From Glossina fuscipes (taxonomy: Eukaryota > Arthropoda > Insecta > Diptera > Glossinidae): DNA of 64,000 bases. Shown here piece by piece: positions 10,927-25,900 of this stretch. The stretch is taken from assembly GCF_014805625.2 (NCBI RefSeq), contig NW_023998417.1, positions 11,678,132-11,742,131 of the forward strand, given 5' to 3'. The position numbers were made by a program, and so were the translations under genes. The notes below the pieces were generated by a model. It had not been told where the DNA came from. It searched no databases and worked only from the letters and a program-made list of their open reading frames with translations. The stretch's first letter is position 1. Each line of letters starts with the position of its first letter.

Positions 10927-13900
10927 AAATGCGCATATACACGCACACATAGGCCGGAAAACATGCTGATGTGTAACACAATCATCCAACAGTGCATTTG
11001 CGTTTGCAGTTCTTTTCAGAGATGAAGCCAGCATATAAGGCGTATACGGCTTTATTGCGCGAAACCAAAACCTACGCAAGCACTTAAAGGATTTTTCTTC
11101 TCTAAATTCATGCCATTAAATGGAGTAAAGGAAACAACAACAACAAAAAACAAAATATCTAAAATTCATTGCTTTGTTACTCTACGCACTCTGTTATGTT
11201 TTGAAGTTTTGTTTATTTATATGAGTGCATGTGTTTGAGATATTTATCTCACAGTACACATGTGCTACGGCCAGCATCAATACGCTAAAATTGTATTTTG
11301 TGTTTTCTAATCTAAACAAGTACATGTTTTTATGCTTCATTATTATTGTTGTTGTTGCCTGTTGGTGATGTTGCGTTGAAGCTGCCTCTCGGAGATTTTC
11401 ACTCTTTTTTCATTCTTTTGGTTTTTTTTTTTTTTCTTTTTTTTTGCGCTTTTCGATTTTATGCACACGCGACGAACTGTAACTAATTGCATTAAGTGCA
11501 TGCACAATAAGGTTTTGTTTTATTTTCGTTTCGTTTTTTTTTTTTTTTTTTTTTTGTTGCATGCTTTTGCTGAGTTAAACCCTCCTTCCAAGTACTTTCC
11601 GGTTCTTCTTTTGTGTGCGTGCATGATGCACTTACATTGACGGTTACACATATTTTTGTGACTCCATTATTGCATCCTTTACAGTTGCGTAGTTATTTGC
11701 GAAACCCTGTTTTATAAACTACTGCTCGAGAAATACAAACAAACACAAGCTATGATTTTTGTGCTTAGTCACAGAATATTTCAATCTTCTTTTTTTTTTT
11801 TAACATATGTCTCTTAACTCTGTTTTGCAAACCACTACCCACAAGTGAATATATATTCAGCTTATCGTTCTATTAGCAAAAGCCATTTAGTATCATGCTC
11901 CGACATCACCTCATTATGTACTCACGAGTAGCATAAATGTTCAAGGGTAAGTTGTTCAGTTGAAGTTTCAACTCTAACTGACTGTTACCAGCGACTGCGG
12001 TTTAAAATTGAATTAACTTCTAATCCGTTTCTGTTCGTATCTTTATGATAACCCCTTGAAAAAACATGAACAGAAGAAGAAGAAGAATTATTAGAAGTGT
12101 TTCAGGAGCGAGTAAGGGGTTCTTAGGTGAATCGACTCTCTTTTTGGGGAATATGCTAGACCATCGTAAAGTTAAAAGCTAGAGAGAATTCACGCAATTT
12201 CCTATATATAAATATGTGAAGAAATTACTAAAGAGAAACGTTTTTAGAGGGATCAATATTTCGTCAAGAATAACATCTAGTTTGTTGACTACGATTGAGA
12301 GGCTAAACTCGGTTTAAATTCTTGCTGATAAATTGACTAAAATTGTCACTCGTGCATGCGGTACGGTACCTCTTAATTGTAAAGCTATATATCAGCTAAA
12401 GAGTTTTTTCAGATCGTCCTATAGGAAAGAATATATGTTGGAAAATGTTGTAAAAGTATTGGATTGAACGCCTGGCTCGAGAAGGATATTGCGTTGACTT
12501 TTCCAATTCCAAAAAAGGCGACAATTTTTTTCTTACTTAATTCCGGAAATTATTGACCGCCGCATTATATTCGCCTTGGCCTGTCGTAAGTTATAATTAA
12601 CTAAAGTCAATTAAGAATATCAGATGATCAAGAATATATAAATTAGAGAGACTAAATTGTTGTTTTTGGGTCATGTTTCTGATCTCGTATCGTAATCGAT
12701 AAATATATGCAAAGTTTTTAGTTACAAGCGATTGAACAGCAAAATAAAGGGACAAACGAATGCATATAACTAAATCAGTGAGGACTAAGGAAAGTTAAGA
12801 AAGGAACGCTTGAAATGTTCTAAGCGTTAATGAATCGTATGTAATAGAATTTACTTACCGGTGATCCAAAATTGTGGCCAATTTCATGAGCTAAAGTAAC
12901 GTGAGATACAGCGGGTGGCACATGTTTTCCATAATTGAGTAAAGTCACAATACCGGTATTCAACGATTTTAATGAACCCCGATAATGCTGAAATAAAAAT
13001 TAAAATTCAATAAATGAATGAGTGTTCAAGCTAAACAGTCCTTAGGCAACAAAAATAACAATTCGAATAATTATTAAAATTAATTTTCAACTCAATCGGA
13101 TTCTTAAACTTTGTTTATTCTCACGTTAATTTCAACGAACTTTTTGAAGAAAATTTTCATTGCTAAGTCATTCCCACTATTAACAAATTTACGCAAATAA
13201 GACGTATAACTGTAAAGGGGCTTTTTAATATAATAAAAAAGAAATAAACAAAAAAATTATATTCGGTCATAACCGAATCTTCTATACCCACCAACGCTAT
13301 CCTGAAAGCACAAAAATAGTAAAAGAATTAAATTCTCCTGCTTTGTAGTATGGAGTACGCGAAGTTGGTTTTTTTTTTATTTTCAAAATAAAGGCTTTTG
13401 TCGTATAGACGCGTGGGCATTGTAGGCATGTTCTTCGATAAGTTTAGATCACTTGCATTTAAATTCCAAGCACGTGTATTAATAAAATAAAATTTCGCCT
13501 TCTTTTCTAACGCAGTGATCTCTGTTAGCCGCCTCATCTAATAATTTTCAGGAAGAGAGCATTTTTTGTATCAATTTTTTATAAATTGCTCTCTCGCAAC
13601 AACTGCAACTTTTTCGCAACAACAAATGAGCAAGAATTGATGAAATATGAAAAAATAATGATAAACGATCAAGTGAACGATTACATCAACAGATTTTGCT
13701 GATATGATTTCCTTAACTTAAGTAGACAGCAACATGCTTTCGGTGAAGAGCGTGAATGAAAACAATGTCATATCAACAATCGAATACGATGACTGGTTAT
13801 AAAAATTCACTCTTTTGATGTTTTCGTATCCATGCGATATCTTTATTTGTGCGCATAAATTACAGTATAGCGATATAGGCGGAAACAAAGCGATTTTCAG

Positions 13901-16900
13901 AAAATAAACAAATCCTCACTAGCATTTAGCTATTCGTTTGCTTAAATACACAACAACAACAACAACAATGACTTAGTCTTTCATCGACAGAAAAACGATG
14001 TAAAAAAACATTATCCAAGATGGAGTATGTTTAGCTGACAGCGAATTTTTTCATAAGTACAGTTATCTTGTTTCTCTTCTCTTTTGGATAAATTTAATAA
14101 AATCCGGGCAAAATTTTCAATTGAAAATGTCCCGAAAGTATTGTAAATGTGATGGTGATTGAGTTTATGTCCAATCCTTATCCAGTTGATAAACGGTCAC
14201 CTGGTCGGTCAAACTCGATATATATATATACATACATATACATATGCGTATACGTTAGAAATCAAAATTCCATGAATTCTTTTTCCTGTGACTTTTTATT
14301 GAGTCACGCTAAGCTTCTATTTAATTTTGCAAAGAAGTTATTATGTCCAAACTGGAATTACTCTTCGTATATATTGGTTAAACTAATTAACGTTTTCTAA
14401 AAAACTTGACACAAATTTCAGTTTATATTTAATGCACAACAGTCCGTGATGGTTAGCAGACAACGGCGAATACAAACATAACTCTGAGCGATAAATTTAT
14501 GCATTGACATAAAATAATTTGAAAGTAATAAAATTGTGTTCCGTATAAAACACATAGGTGTTTAGTATTAAAATAAGTTACGTAAGCTTAAGCATCAAAC
14601 TATTTTTAGTGTAAATGCCCAGCTTTGATAGAAAGATTGATTCGTATAGCTTACAACTAGCAAATTATTACTGTAACAAGTTTAAACATTTGGATTTTAT
14701 GTAGCATATAGGTAAACTTACCCCAACATAGCCAAAAAATGTCATACTAAACATACAAACATATTCAAGTATGGCACACGATTGCAGGCTATAACATAAA
14801 ATGAATGTAACATAGCCGAAAAATGCTGCGCTACTTGAAAGTAGTAAACCTCGCTACGTTAAGATATATCATCGGCCAAAAATACCCGAGACTAGGTAAG
14901 AAAATAATTCTCTTTTCGGTAAATTTGACTTTACCCATCAAGATAGTCATCTTCAAAAGTGCTGCAATAGTTCTACTCTAATATTTCGACGTCTCTTCTT
15001 ATAAAATCATTGTGAAAGTTCGCTACAGTAATGTCCTCATCGATGGGGCTAAACGTCGCTGATGTCTCATGTGGAGAAGGTGGAGCATGTGCCAGTAACT
15101 CGAACCGAAATTCATCTAATTTTGCTATTGTTGTCATCGATTTGTAACAATGTGTGTGATGCTCACTGTAAGAAGACCTCATATTCGTTTTGAAAATCCC
15201 TTTGTCATGATTAAATTTTGATATAAAATATCTCTAGAATGTCAGTTGTCTCTTATAAACTTCACCCTTTGTTTGCCGAGCACACTTTTCAGAATTTCTA
15301 ATCCAATTTAATTAATAAAACAAATTGAAAATCCAACTTTATGGTCTTAATCTTGATTTCAATGCTGAAGGCCGATGGCGCACGTACGTAGTGCGAATGC
15401 CAGCAAATAGATGGAGAGACTGATGACAGATCGATATTCATCATAATTGAAAATATATACCTATTTTACGGTACGTCAATGCATATTTAAACGCGTTATA
15501 AGCATTTGAAAAACGTAATATGCTCCTCGCTGCGATTATAATTAAAAGGCAGTAATGAATCACTAAGCATCAATATATGCGAAAGTTTGTAATCGAGGTA
15601 TCTGCACCTACCTACACAATAGCAACATTAACTAGGTCATTGCTTGTTATTGATTTCCTTTCGCAAACGCGCGTATTTCCATCCATGGCATATTACATAC
15701 ATATTACGAATGCAACTTTATGTAACGAATGAACACATCCTACATCGTCGCACATCATATCGCTCGTGTATAGTTGAAGTAAATGTTTAAATTGGAACTC
15801 GAATTGGAAATAAACGTTCGCAATAGTACGCACTATAAATTTCTCTAAAGCTTGTTATACTAAAAATGTAAATTCCCGCGGATTTGCATTCATTTATTTA
15901 TCCTAAATCAAAGCAAATCTCGTTGAGATGTTTTCAACAATTTACCATTTCATAGAAATAAAAATAAAAACAAGTAAACCACGGCCTACCATTAAATGTT
16001 TTACACTACTCTACCATCATTCATATAACGGCTTTTCAAAACAACGCAGTGCAATGGTACGATCCAAACCATTTTCAATATTGTTCGCCTTTGGTCCGAA
16101 ATACTTCAGTGTATCGCAAAAATCTTGGCCTGTGGCTTGAGCAAAAGAAAACAACACAGACGGACGGACAGACAAATTTACATTAATTCAGCGGATGATC
16201 AATATAATGAAATTCGGATCTATCTCAAGCCCTTCTATATGTTACGGTATAATAAATGCTTTCCATTCATAAGCACACGATGCCTTTACTGTATATGAGC
16301 GTAGGCCTGTTGTTAATATAGTTAATCGCAATCTCCTCCAAAAATATAGCACACAGCCATAAGAGCTATACTTTACATTCTTTGATGTATGTATTTGCAT
16401 ATAAAATTTGTGCAATTTTTGAACCCTATTAGTTTAGAACCCTTTAACTTACACCGAAAAATGGAAACATTTTCTGAAAAATTATGAAAACATCTTAACA
16501 AAGCAATGCTTCGTTATTCGATTCATTGCTATGCTGTCGATTTGTTGTTGTACGCTACATCATCTGCATTTAGAGTTGCGTTAAGTTAGTGCAGGTATTT
16601 TTCAAGTCTAATCGTCCGTCCGTCTACATACTCGATGTGAGTCCATGTATATCTTTGTTCAATCTGCTGATCGTAAGTATCTTTCTCTAATTTCTTGGTG
16701 AACTGAAGATTTCGTTCAAAGACAAACGCTGCTAAGAACCGATTAGTTCACGTTATTTTCATAAACACCCTGTCATATGAAAGTTAAGAAATCGAATGCA
16801 CGCAAGCCTAATAGAAGAAAACAACTGAGTTCAGAGTTCTTCTACCAATTAATCTAAGCTGGTCTGGCCGTCTATTGTTTGTCCATGAATTCTTTTCTTC

Positions 16901-19900
16901 AACCTATAAATGGCAAATTTTTAAAATATTTTGCTGAATTTTAATGCACTGAGATGTTTTGGCTCAAAGATCAATGTTCCGATAAATGAATTGATTGCGA
17001 GCATTTTTAAGATCATTATTTTTATAAACAAAGGCCCACTAAAGTAGGCTTTTGGTTTTCCAGATGAACGTGACCTGTCGGTTTATGGCAAAAAAAATTG
17101 AATTTTCTGTAGGTTATGATGAACATTGGCTTTACATATAAGGCTTGCCAGGGAAAGATTTCATAAGGTAACAAGATATTTTATGAAAAAAAAAGAACAA
17201 GAGACGCTCCACCTAAATACTCTGAAGAATCATTTTTCTAATCCTACAGTTTTTAATTTGTATTAAATTGATAAGTTTGGTGGCGAGGCGGTATAGGAAA
17301 TGCAACATTTTAATTGGTTTTATTTTTTATTTTTTTTATAGAATTTAGTAAAAACCTTCAATGAGCCGTGAATAGAAGAAAGACATACTGTGTTTTCAAC
17401 TTAACCACAAAATACTTAATTGAAAATAAAACAATATTCATTTTCTATTTTCCTCTGCTTATCGCCTTTTCCCCCTTTTCCTTATTTATGCAATCGTTGC
17501 GGTTATCGATTAACTCGATGAGTTACTATTCGCAGTCTATTAAAAAAATTAATTTGCCCTTTCGAATAAGAATGCGGACATGGTAATGCATTAATTATCA
17601 AGTTTGCAATACCCACAAACATACATTGTGGTTTTATTAAAATTTATGCAGCTGACGTCAGCACAAAAATGTCAGTAAGCGTCGGCCAAATCTTCCATAT
17701 GTCCATTTATCTTGTTACGTACTCAACGTCTCAAAAATAGAGATGAAAATCTGCTAAATGAAATTTATATTCCGTTATGATGTGGTTTTATGTGAGAAAT
17801 TTCATTCCTTAGTTAGCCACATTTGTCAGACAGTAATCATCTTGCCTTTAGAGCACCTTTGGTCACAACTTAGAGCTGAGAAACTGATGTCGTATTTCTT
17901 AAGGTGCTTGCCAGGAAGCGTAGGTCGTACAACAATCCCTCTTCGTACAAGGCAGAGGTGGACTTAGTCTAAGTAAATCGGAGCCCCTAGATCGGTTGCG
18001 CGTTTTCTATAGGAGTCGTAAAGCAAACTTGAACTTCAACGCCAATTAGTTTGCTTATATCGTACAGATGGTCACAAGTTTTTCCCTATAGGCGAGAAGT
18101 GGATCCAATTTCGGTGAAGCGAAACCTCGAGATAATTTTCTTTTTTCATAGGGAAGCTGTCAAGCGATATTTCCCATCGCCTGTTGTAAGAGATGAATGC
18201 AATGCAAATGCGTTCAGATACTAGGCATGGCAGAGACTATAAAACTTTTAATCCACCCCCAAATGTTTCAACTTCCTCTGTAAATCCAAATCAAAAAATC
18301 GATAAAACATTTCAAGTGAATTATTGGCTCGTTTACACTCCTCAAATAGCGTAATTTTTATCCTGTGGATTATGAAGACTATGTTTGCGGTTTGCGGACA
18401 TTACGGGTAAGAAAGTACAGGTAAAGCATTACAGAGAAATTATTTGTTTACCAGCATAGGGGAAGAGAGATATAAATTCACAGTATACTATACGCGAACC
18501 TAAACGTATCTGTTGCCCTATATCCTAGAGAATATATAGTGACATTAAATACAAACTTAGTTTTTGTGTTCAAGATTAGAAAAAACCTATTTAGCTTACA
18601 TGTATTGGAAAGTGATTAACTTCACTTACTCTCTTACTCTCTACTCTTACAAGGCTGCAAAACGAATATACGATGAATTCTTTGAACAAACATGCTTTCT
18701 GCCTTTTTTCTTTCAAATATTTCGCCACATACGAGCACTTGGTCACTTCAAACAAATCTGATATAAGTCACGTTTAAGGTTTTAAGCAAAAAATGCTTAA
18801 TTAGTTTTTCTACCATTCTACTACAATGTCTAAATATTTGGCTTCGCAATAAGTGCGTAGAGAAGCACTTGTGCACTTTTGTATTTTCTTTCTTTTGTTT
18901 TTTTCGAATCGCATATTCGCCTTTACATATTTAGCAGAAAGATAAATGAAAATTAAACACGATTTTATTAAAGCAGAATTTTAAACAAAAGCTTTAAATA
19001 TTGTATTGTGTTTGACATAAAATGCGTCCTCCTTAGTAGGCTTGCATAATGGCAACACTGAGAATAGCCACGAAGTACTATTACGTTGTGGTTTTTTATT
19101 ATACCCCTAGCTGTACTTAAGACTATTTGTTTACAAATATCTCTTTTGTATTTTCAAGACGATTTAAATGATGCTTTATTTGCTTTTATTTTTTTATGTG
19201 ATTTTTTTAATAAAAACAACTAAACAACAAGTGAGAAAATTTCCTTTGACTGTGGACGAATCCTTTATCTACATTACTGGTGCGTTAAACACAAAAAAAG
19301 AAAAAAGAAAAAAATCACCGATTTTTTCCATGCGTCCACATGTACTGTAGAATCATTTTGAGGTCTGTATCTGTTATAGCTTAATAGTGAGTAGACATGT
19401 CAACTTTTTCACTTTCTCACGGGGCGTAACCTTTCCAGTACCAACCAACGTAGAAGAATTTTTTTTGCCACCTTTGACGCCGCTGGCTATCATTATGAGA
19501 ATATTATGCAAGCCGACGGACGGACATGTTTAGAACGATTAGAAATTCGATCAAGAATATTACTTTACTTTTTCTGGGTGCTGCACTTTACTTCTTCTGA
19601 GTATCGGCGATTCACTTGAAGGAAAACATTTCGTATCACCCAAATAATGATTAGCAAGGAAAGTCAGTAGAGACATCTCGATAAAAGCCGAACATGACTT
19701 GATCTACTGGTTAACGTTTTGTAATTTGTGTATTCTTTAATACTCGAGTTGAATCATATAATGTGACATTAACGGGAATAGCATTTTTTCATGAGTATAA
19801 CGCTCGTTATCTTTTATGCTTGACATTATATAATAAGCTAAGTAATACAATATTCAAAATAAGTTTATCAAGGTGGCAAGCAAAAAAATTTATTATTTAC

Positions 19901-22900
19901 TTTGCTGTGCAGGCAACTTTACATATGGTGGAAGTCATGCGAGTGACTCGCTTAATTGTAGTTATTTAACGACTATGTCAGTGATCAAATAAATTGTAGT
20001 AAATCGATATTTATGACAGACTGTTAATTTTCGTTATTTACGAAATCGTTATAACACTGGCATCCCAGCATTTATGCCTCGTCATCGCTGTTCTTAACAT
20101 TGAAACAAAAAAAAAAAACAAAAGCATAGCAATACAACATCGCAACAGCATAACAATGACAAGTATCATCATAATGATAAAGATGATGGCAACAATATTG
20201 CAATAGCACTTTAACTCTTTAATTTGGCTCTTGGTTTAATTACATTTTCATATTGTTGACTTTATATATATACATGTATGTATATATGTATAATTATTGT
20301 TTACAACAGCAGCTACAACAATCGTTACAGCAATAACGATAACATCAGCCAATATGTAAAAATATAAGCATAACTTCATATAAATAAAGAACAATATCAC
20401 ATGATTTATATAAAATATTGCACAATAAACACAGAAACATATAAATACATATAAATGTGTTTGACACACAGCATGCAATTAAATTTAAATTGAATATCAT
20501 TTTACATTTTATACTTACATGCAGACACAAGACAAAAATATTTAATAAATACATATAAACGTATAGATGGCTAACTAGGTTTACATATTACTTCATAAAT
20601 GCAGTGTGTGCAGTGCGTGCAGTGCGTGCATGTGTGTGTCGATGTTCGTGGCAAGTATTTTATTATATGTGTGTAAATTGCATGAGTGATATTTAATCAA
20701 TTATACAACAGAATATTCAAACAGTATATGGATGTTACTCATACGCTTAAGTGTCCATATGTTTTTCAATTTACCTTAAGGACATCCATGCAACAATAGT
20801 TTGCATTGTGTTTTATGGCATCTGCCCTAACTTAAATATAGAAATTAATGTATCATAAAGAAATTTCATACATACATTAGCAAAACTAAACACTCTTCGA
20901 AACAACTTATAAATGGCTTTGCTTATTTTAGGGTACTCTGTTGCGATAGCTGTTATGTAAATACCAATTAATCTAAGGGGCGAATCTTGTAATATGACTG
21001 AAATGGAATTAAGGATATTAAGTGTTTTGTAGGCTTCTTAACCAAGCCTATGAAATTTTGGTTTATATGAAATTTTTCCAAAAAAGGAATTTGTTTGCAT
21101 AAAACGTCTTACACATTATCTGGAAAGTGTAGAATCGCATCTTTGCCAATGAGATATTAATCATCAAATTTTATGACAATTAAGCCTTTGTGAGTAAATC
21201 ATTACTTTAGAAAAAAAGATATTTAGAGGACTTTTCGCATGCGTCAGTTTTTTAAAGAAATCTTCCACTTTTTCAACTGTAGTAAGCGAGTTTTCTAATC
21301 CCCTTTTTCATGTTTAATTTCTCACCCTCAGTATGCAAAAAGTCTTTTCTACAAAAAGGTATAAGTTTTTCAAAAATTCTTCGAAATCTCATATTTCATT
21401 GGGACCATCTAACCCTTTGTCCTTTGTTTCCATGGCAATTAGCCATCAAAAGATGCCACCATGACATTGTGTTATTTTGGAAATGTGCTCTTTACTCTAA
21501 AAGGCATCTGGTGGAAACTGCGTACGGATTGATGTACATAGCTAAATGAGATAGAATTCTGCTGCACTTAAGTATGTAACTACGTCATCAGGTCTTTGAA
21601 TTTTTGCAACATGGAAAATTGTAAACTTATATGGGACGACTGGACACATATAACTAAATTACTTCAAAACTTTACACTCATTTACACAATTTTGCACAAT
21701 TTATTTAACTTAAAATTTCGATTTCCTTAATTTGAATGTTATGCAACAATTCAATAGAAAATTTATGATTTCGCTTAGTACACTTTATAACTAGCGCTAG
21801 TTGTTGCAAACGCTTCAAAAAAAATTAATTTACTTTTTTCCTATAGCAATAGATAGTGAAAATTGCAAAAACAGAGGAGAATCGTTTTCTCCGTTGGGTA
21901 TACACTGAAAGTCCATCATCTCATACAAGGCCTGACCATTTTGCTGATGAACAAACTGTAACATCTTATAAGCGAACGAACAGTGTCATCGTAATTACGC
22001 TTATGCCAAAAATTAATTGAAAAGCAAAACTTGAATGACAAGCGGTTGCTTAGCACCACCAATGCAAAACCTTTGTGTTATATCCTATGTTTACCTTATT
22101 TGTGTGTACTACTCAGAGTAAATTGATCTGGAAAATAGGGACCGGATAGGCCAATTAGTTGAAGCCCTTCCCATGTAGCTGTACCTACCACAACCCAAAC
22201 CTGTAGGTTACAGGAAGGTATTGCTTTTGTTATTTTATGGTGAAAATTGCTACATAATAGTAATTTGAGATAAAAACTAATTATACCTAGTTTGGACCAT
22301 GTAGGTCTATTATGAATGCTTTATCTTAACAAGCGAATCTTTACGTCCCATACATAAAATTTAATATATTATAATGAAAATAGGTGAAGAATAAGAACAT
22401 TTTTAACAAAAAAAATTATTTTCCTAAATTTGGACTACGTTAGCTCAAGTCATTCTTCAATGGTAGAGCTGCCATGAAAAGTATGCTTTTACATAGAAAT
22501 AAGACGAAATTTTTGATGTTTAATAATCAGACTATAAGACTTTTGCAAGCAATATTCGTGTTATAGTTTTCGATTTCTCAATTTTTGGCGATTATCCGAG
22601 TTTCCTTTACCGACACCGCAGATGGAAGGAGATTCAAACTTTTTTGTCAATATCAAACCGTCAAAACGACGGCTGAGCCCTTCTTCTGAAAGCGTGAACG
22701 AAGTGTTTTTGTCATTATTGCTTGTTGTCTGCAAACATGTGAAAGGCAATACCTGGTCGCCCACTCTCTCTCTCACTCTCTAGTTCAATATGATTTTATT
22801 TATTACATTTTAACAGCTGTAAATTATTACATAATCGTAAATTTTCTACATGAAATGCAACTTTAAGTTTAAATTAATTTATTTTGTGGACAGCATTGTT

Positions 22901-25900
22901 GTTATTGATGATAAGTTTACACACAAATTTGTTTGTGCCGGTTTTTTTGTTTTTTTTTTTTTTTTGTTTTAATTTTTTACCTTTTTTTTTATTTTGTTAA
23001 AATAATTGATGTAATTTTTGCTAACAATTGTTAAATTCCCTTAGGTTGTACGCAAACACATATATGCACATGCATTTACACATATATGTCCATAGACACA
23101 TACTTATATAACAATAAAATTACAGTTACACCGTTTATACCTTTACTCTTATCTCCTTGCATACGAACGTGTATAACAGTTGGGCTTACATCATTCTTGA
23201 CTTTATAACACATTGAAAATATTACAGCAACAAAAGCAAAACAAAATAAGGTGAAAAAAAATGTTATATCACAATTTAAAATCAGTCTCGCATTTACTAG
23301 TGCTGTTCATTGCTGTTCATTTTTCTCGTTATTCAGTCAGTTGTTGGTGCATGCATGTAGAAATGCTTTTGCAATAAACGTTTCGATGTAATTTTCCAAT
23401 TCAATGACGGAGACACAGACTCAATCCCATCTTACATGCTTTCGTGCCTACATGCACGTATCTCCTCCCAACTGCTGCTCTGCTATATTTTTCTTCTTTT
23501 CCTTTTATTTTTTTTTATTTTTTTTGTTTATTTTCACCCTACCTACCTACCTTTTCAAATTGTATCCAAAAGTATTTAAAAAAATATATATAACACACAT
23601 AAAGAACATAGCTTGGCCATATACACAAATATAGTTTATTCGTACATGTGTAATGTGTAATCGTAAATATGTGTCCCGAACAAGTGTGTTCGTTTGCTCA
23701 CTTGTTTATTTGTGGGTCAAAAGGGAGATGACCATTGCAGTTGTGTTAAAAATTATCACTTGACCTTAATTTTTGTTTTAGCAAATGCTCAGACGTAATC
23801 GAGGTAAGCTTATATGGTTCTATTAACACACTATCTATCACTCACTAAGGGCAACCACACCACGACAACACTAACAACGTTAAACGTATTGTAAAGTGAT
23901 TGTAATATTTATGTACAAGTGTGAGAATTGTTATTGTACTGGATGTGACCACATTAGGTTCGTCTCTATGACTCAAAATTAACATAGAATGAGTGCGTGT
24001 ACGTGTTCGAAGGTTTGCCTGCGTGTTGTGCATGATCCAAAAAAAAAAAAAAAAAAACAAAATTGCATCATTAAAGAAATATTTATCCACAGTTAAAATA
24101 TGATGAATAACTTATATTATTATTAGTTGGAAAGTTATCGTTTACATGTTGTTCATGATATTCTCATTAAAGTAGTTTAAGTCTTAGGTTATAGTAATAC
24201 GAATAGTGGACAGTGTTTACGAAACATGCATTATGTGATTAGTCTAAATAATTGAATGCATTAAGTCATGCTTGTGTTTCTACCACTAGAACTGTAAGTT
24301 GGAGTTTAAGTCATTTGGGTTGTGTAAGAAATGCCAATCGGATAAGAAGAGGATGAATTTGGGGGAAAAGAGAAAACAAAATGTTTCGAATGGTAACGAT
24401 AAGGTTGAAATGGAAAATTGGGCAATGCGTAAAAGGAAAATTTGTGAACATTGATGATGAAAGCAAATTTCGTATCATTGATTGATTTCAATGCTAACTT
24501 TGATGCTACTTACTGTTTATGCTATAATTATGCTAATACTGAGGCTAATTTTAAATAGATTGTTAATGCTGAAGTTCGTTATTGCATGAATAATGAATTG
24601 ACAGTGCACGCTAATGCTGGTTGGTTACTGGAATATTAATTCTAATGCCAATGCTAATGCTTAAGGTAACGCTTATGCTAATGCCTGTGCAACTACTGAT
24701 TGTAATGCTAAATCCGAAAACTAATGCGTTAGTATGTGGATAAGAGATAACGTATGGATGGTATATTAATTATATTTGAATGCTTGCTGCTAGTTGTATT
24801 GCTAATGGCAATGCAAATATTAATTTGAATGATAAGACTAACCATCTATGGAAGTCAGTGTTAATGCTAAGAAGCTAATGTTAAGAAATTCGCTTCGAAA
24901 TATTTGGCAATTAGTGCTAATGCTGATAGATGCTTCACATTACTGCCAATGCTAACAATAATTGTAATGGCGATTCTAAAGCTAATTTAATTCCTACAGT
25001 TAAGCGCAAAATTATAAAATTCGGTGTATCACGGATTTATGATATATGCTAACGTTGTCTGATCGGTGGATATTAATGCTATCGCTAACGACGATACGAG
25101 CACTAATGGCAGCTTTCAATACCCATTAAAAAATTTCAAAATAAAATTCAAAATAAAATTTCAATATGATTAATGATCAATGCTCTCCTTCCCGCTATCT
25201 GTCCCGACCTGGCCATTAATGTTTCATTTCGAATTTTTTTCTCAATTTAAATGCAAAACGCGTTTAACAAAGTTGTCCAGAATCTATGTAAGACCAAATT
25301 TCTAAAATTAGTTACTTATTTCTTATCATTCCTGTTCCATGTTTCCTACTTCTTAACATATATATAGATGGCATCTTAATCTTTCTCTTAAGTTAGTGGA
25401 GAATTGTTCTAGTCGTCAGATTTTCAAAGTATCATTTCACATACTGACGCTATCGCTATTTTTAAATTTGCAATAGATACACGACAATTTAACCCAAATA
25501 CATGTTCTTTAGTTTTCATTGTATCTAAATTTTGTTTCCCATTTTTTTTGTTTTTTTTTTGTTTTGAAGTTTTGTACTCCAAATAAACAGTGTCGTATAA
25601 ATTAAAATATTGAATAATAATTATTTGATGAAAATTGTGAAAAAGATTCTCGCGTCTAAAGGTTTCCCTTTGCATTCAGTGCAAGTGCACATGTAGATTG
25701 TAGAACACAATTATAATTGTATAACACAAACCAATAATTGTACTTTTGCGCGAATTTTTTTTTTTTTTTTTTTGTTTATGCAGATTTTCGTATGCGAAGC
25801 TCTTACTGTCTTCCTGCGATTGCATTCTCGTCAACCGCAAATTCTTATCATAATAAAAATTGAAGCATACATGGATGTACATGTGCATGTGTACGCGTAT

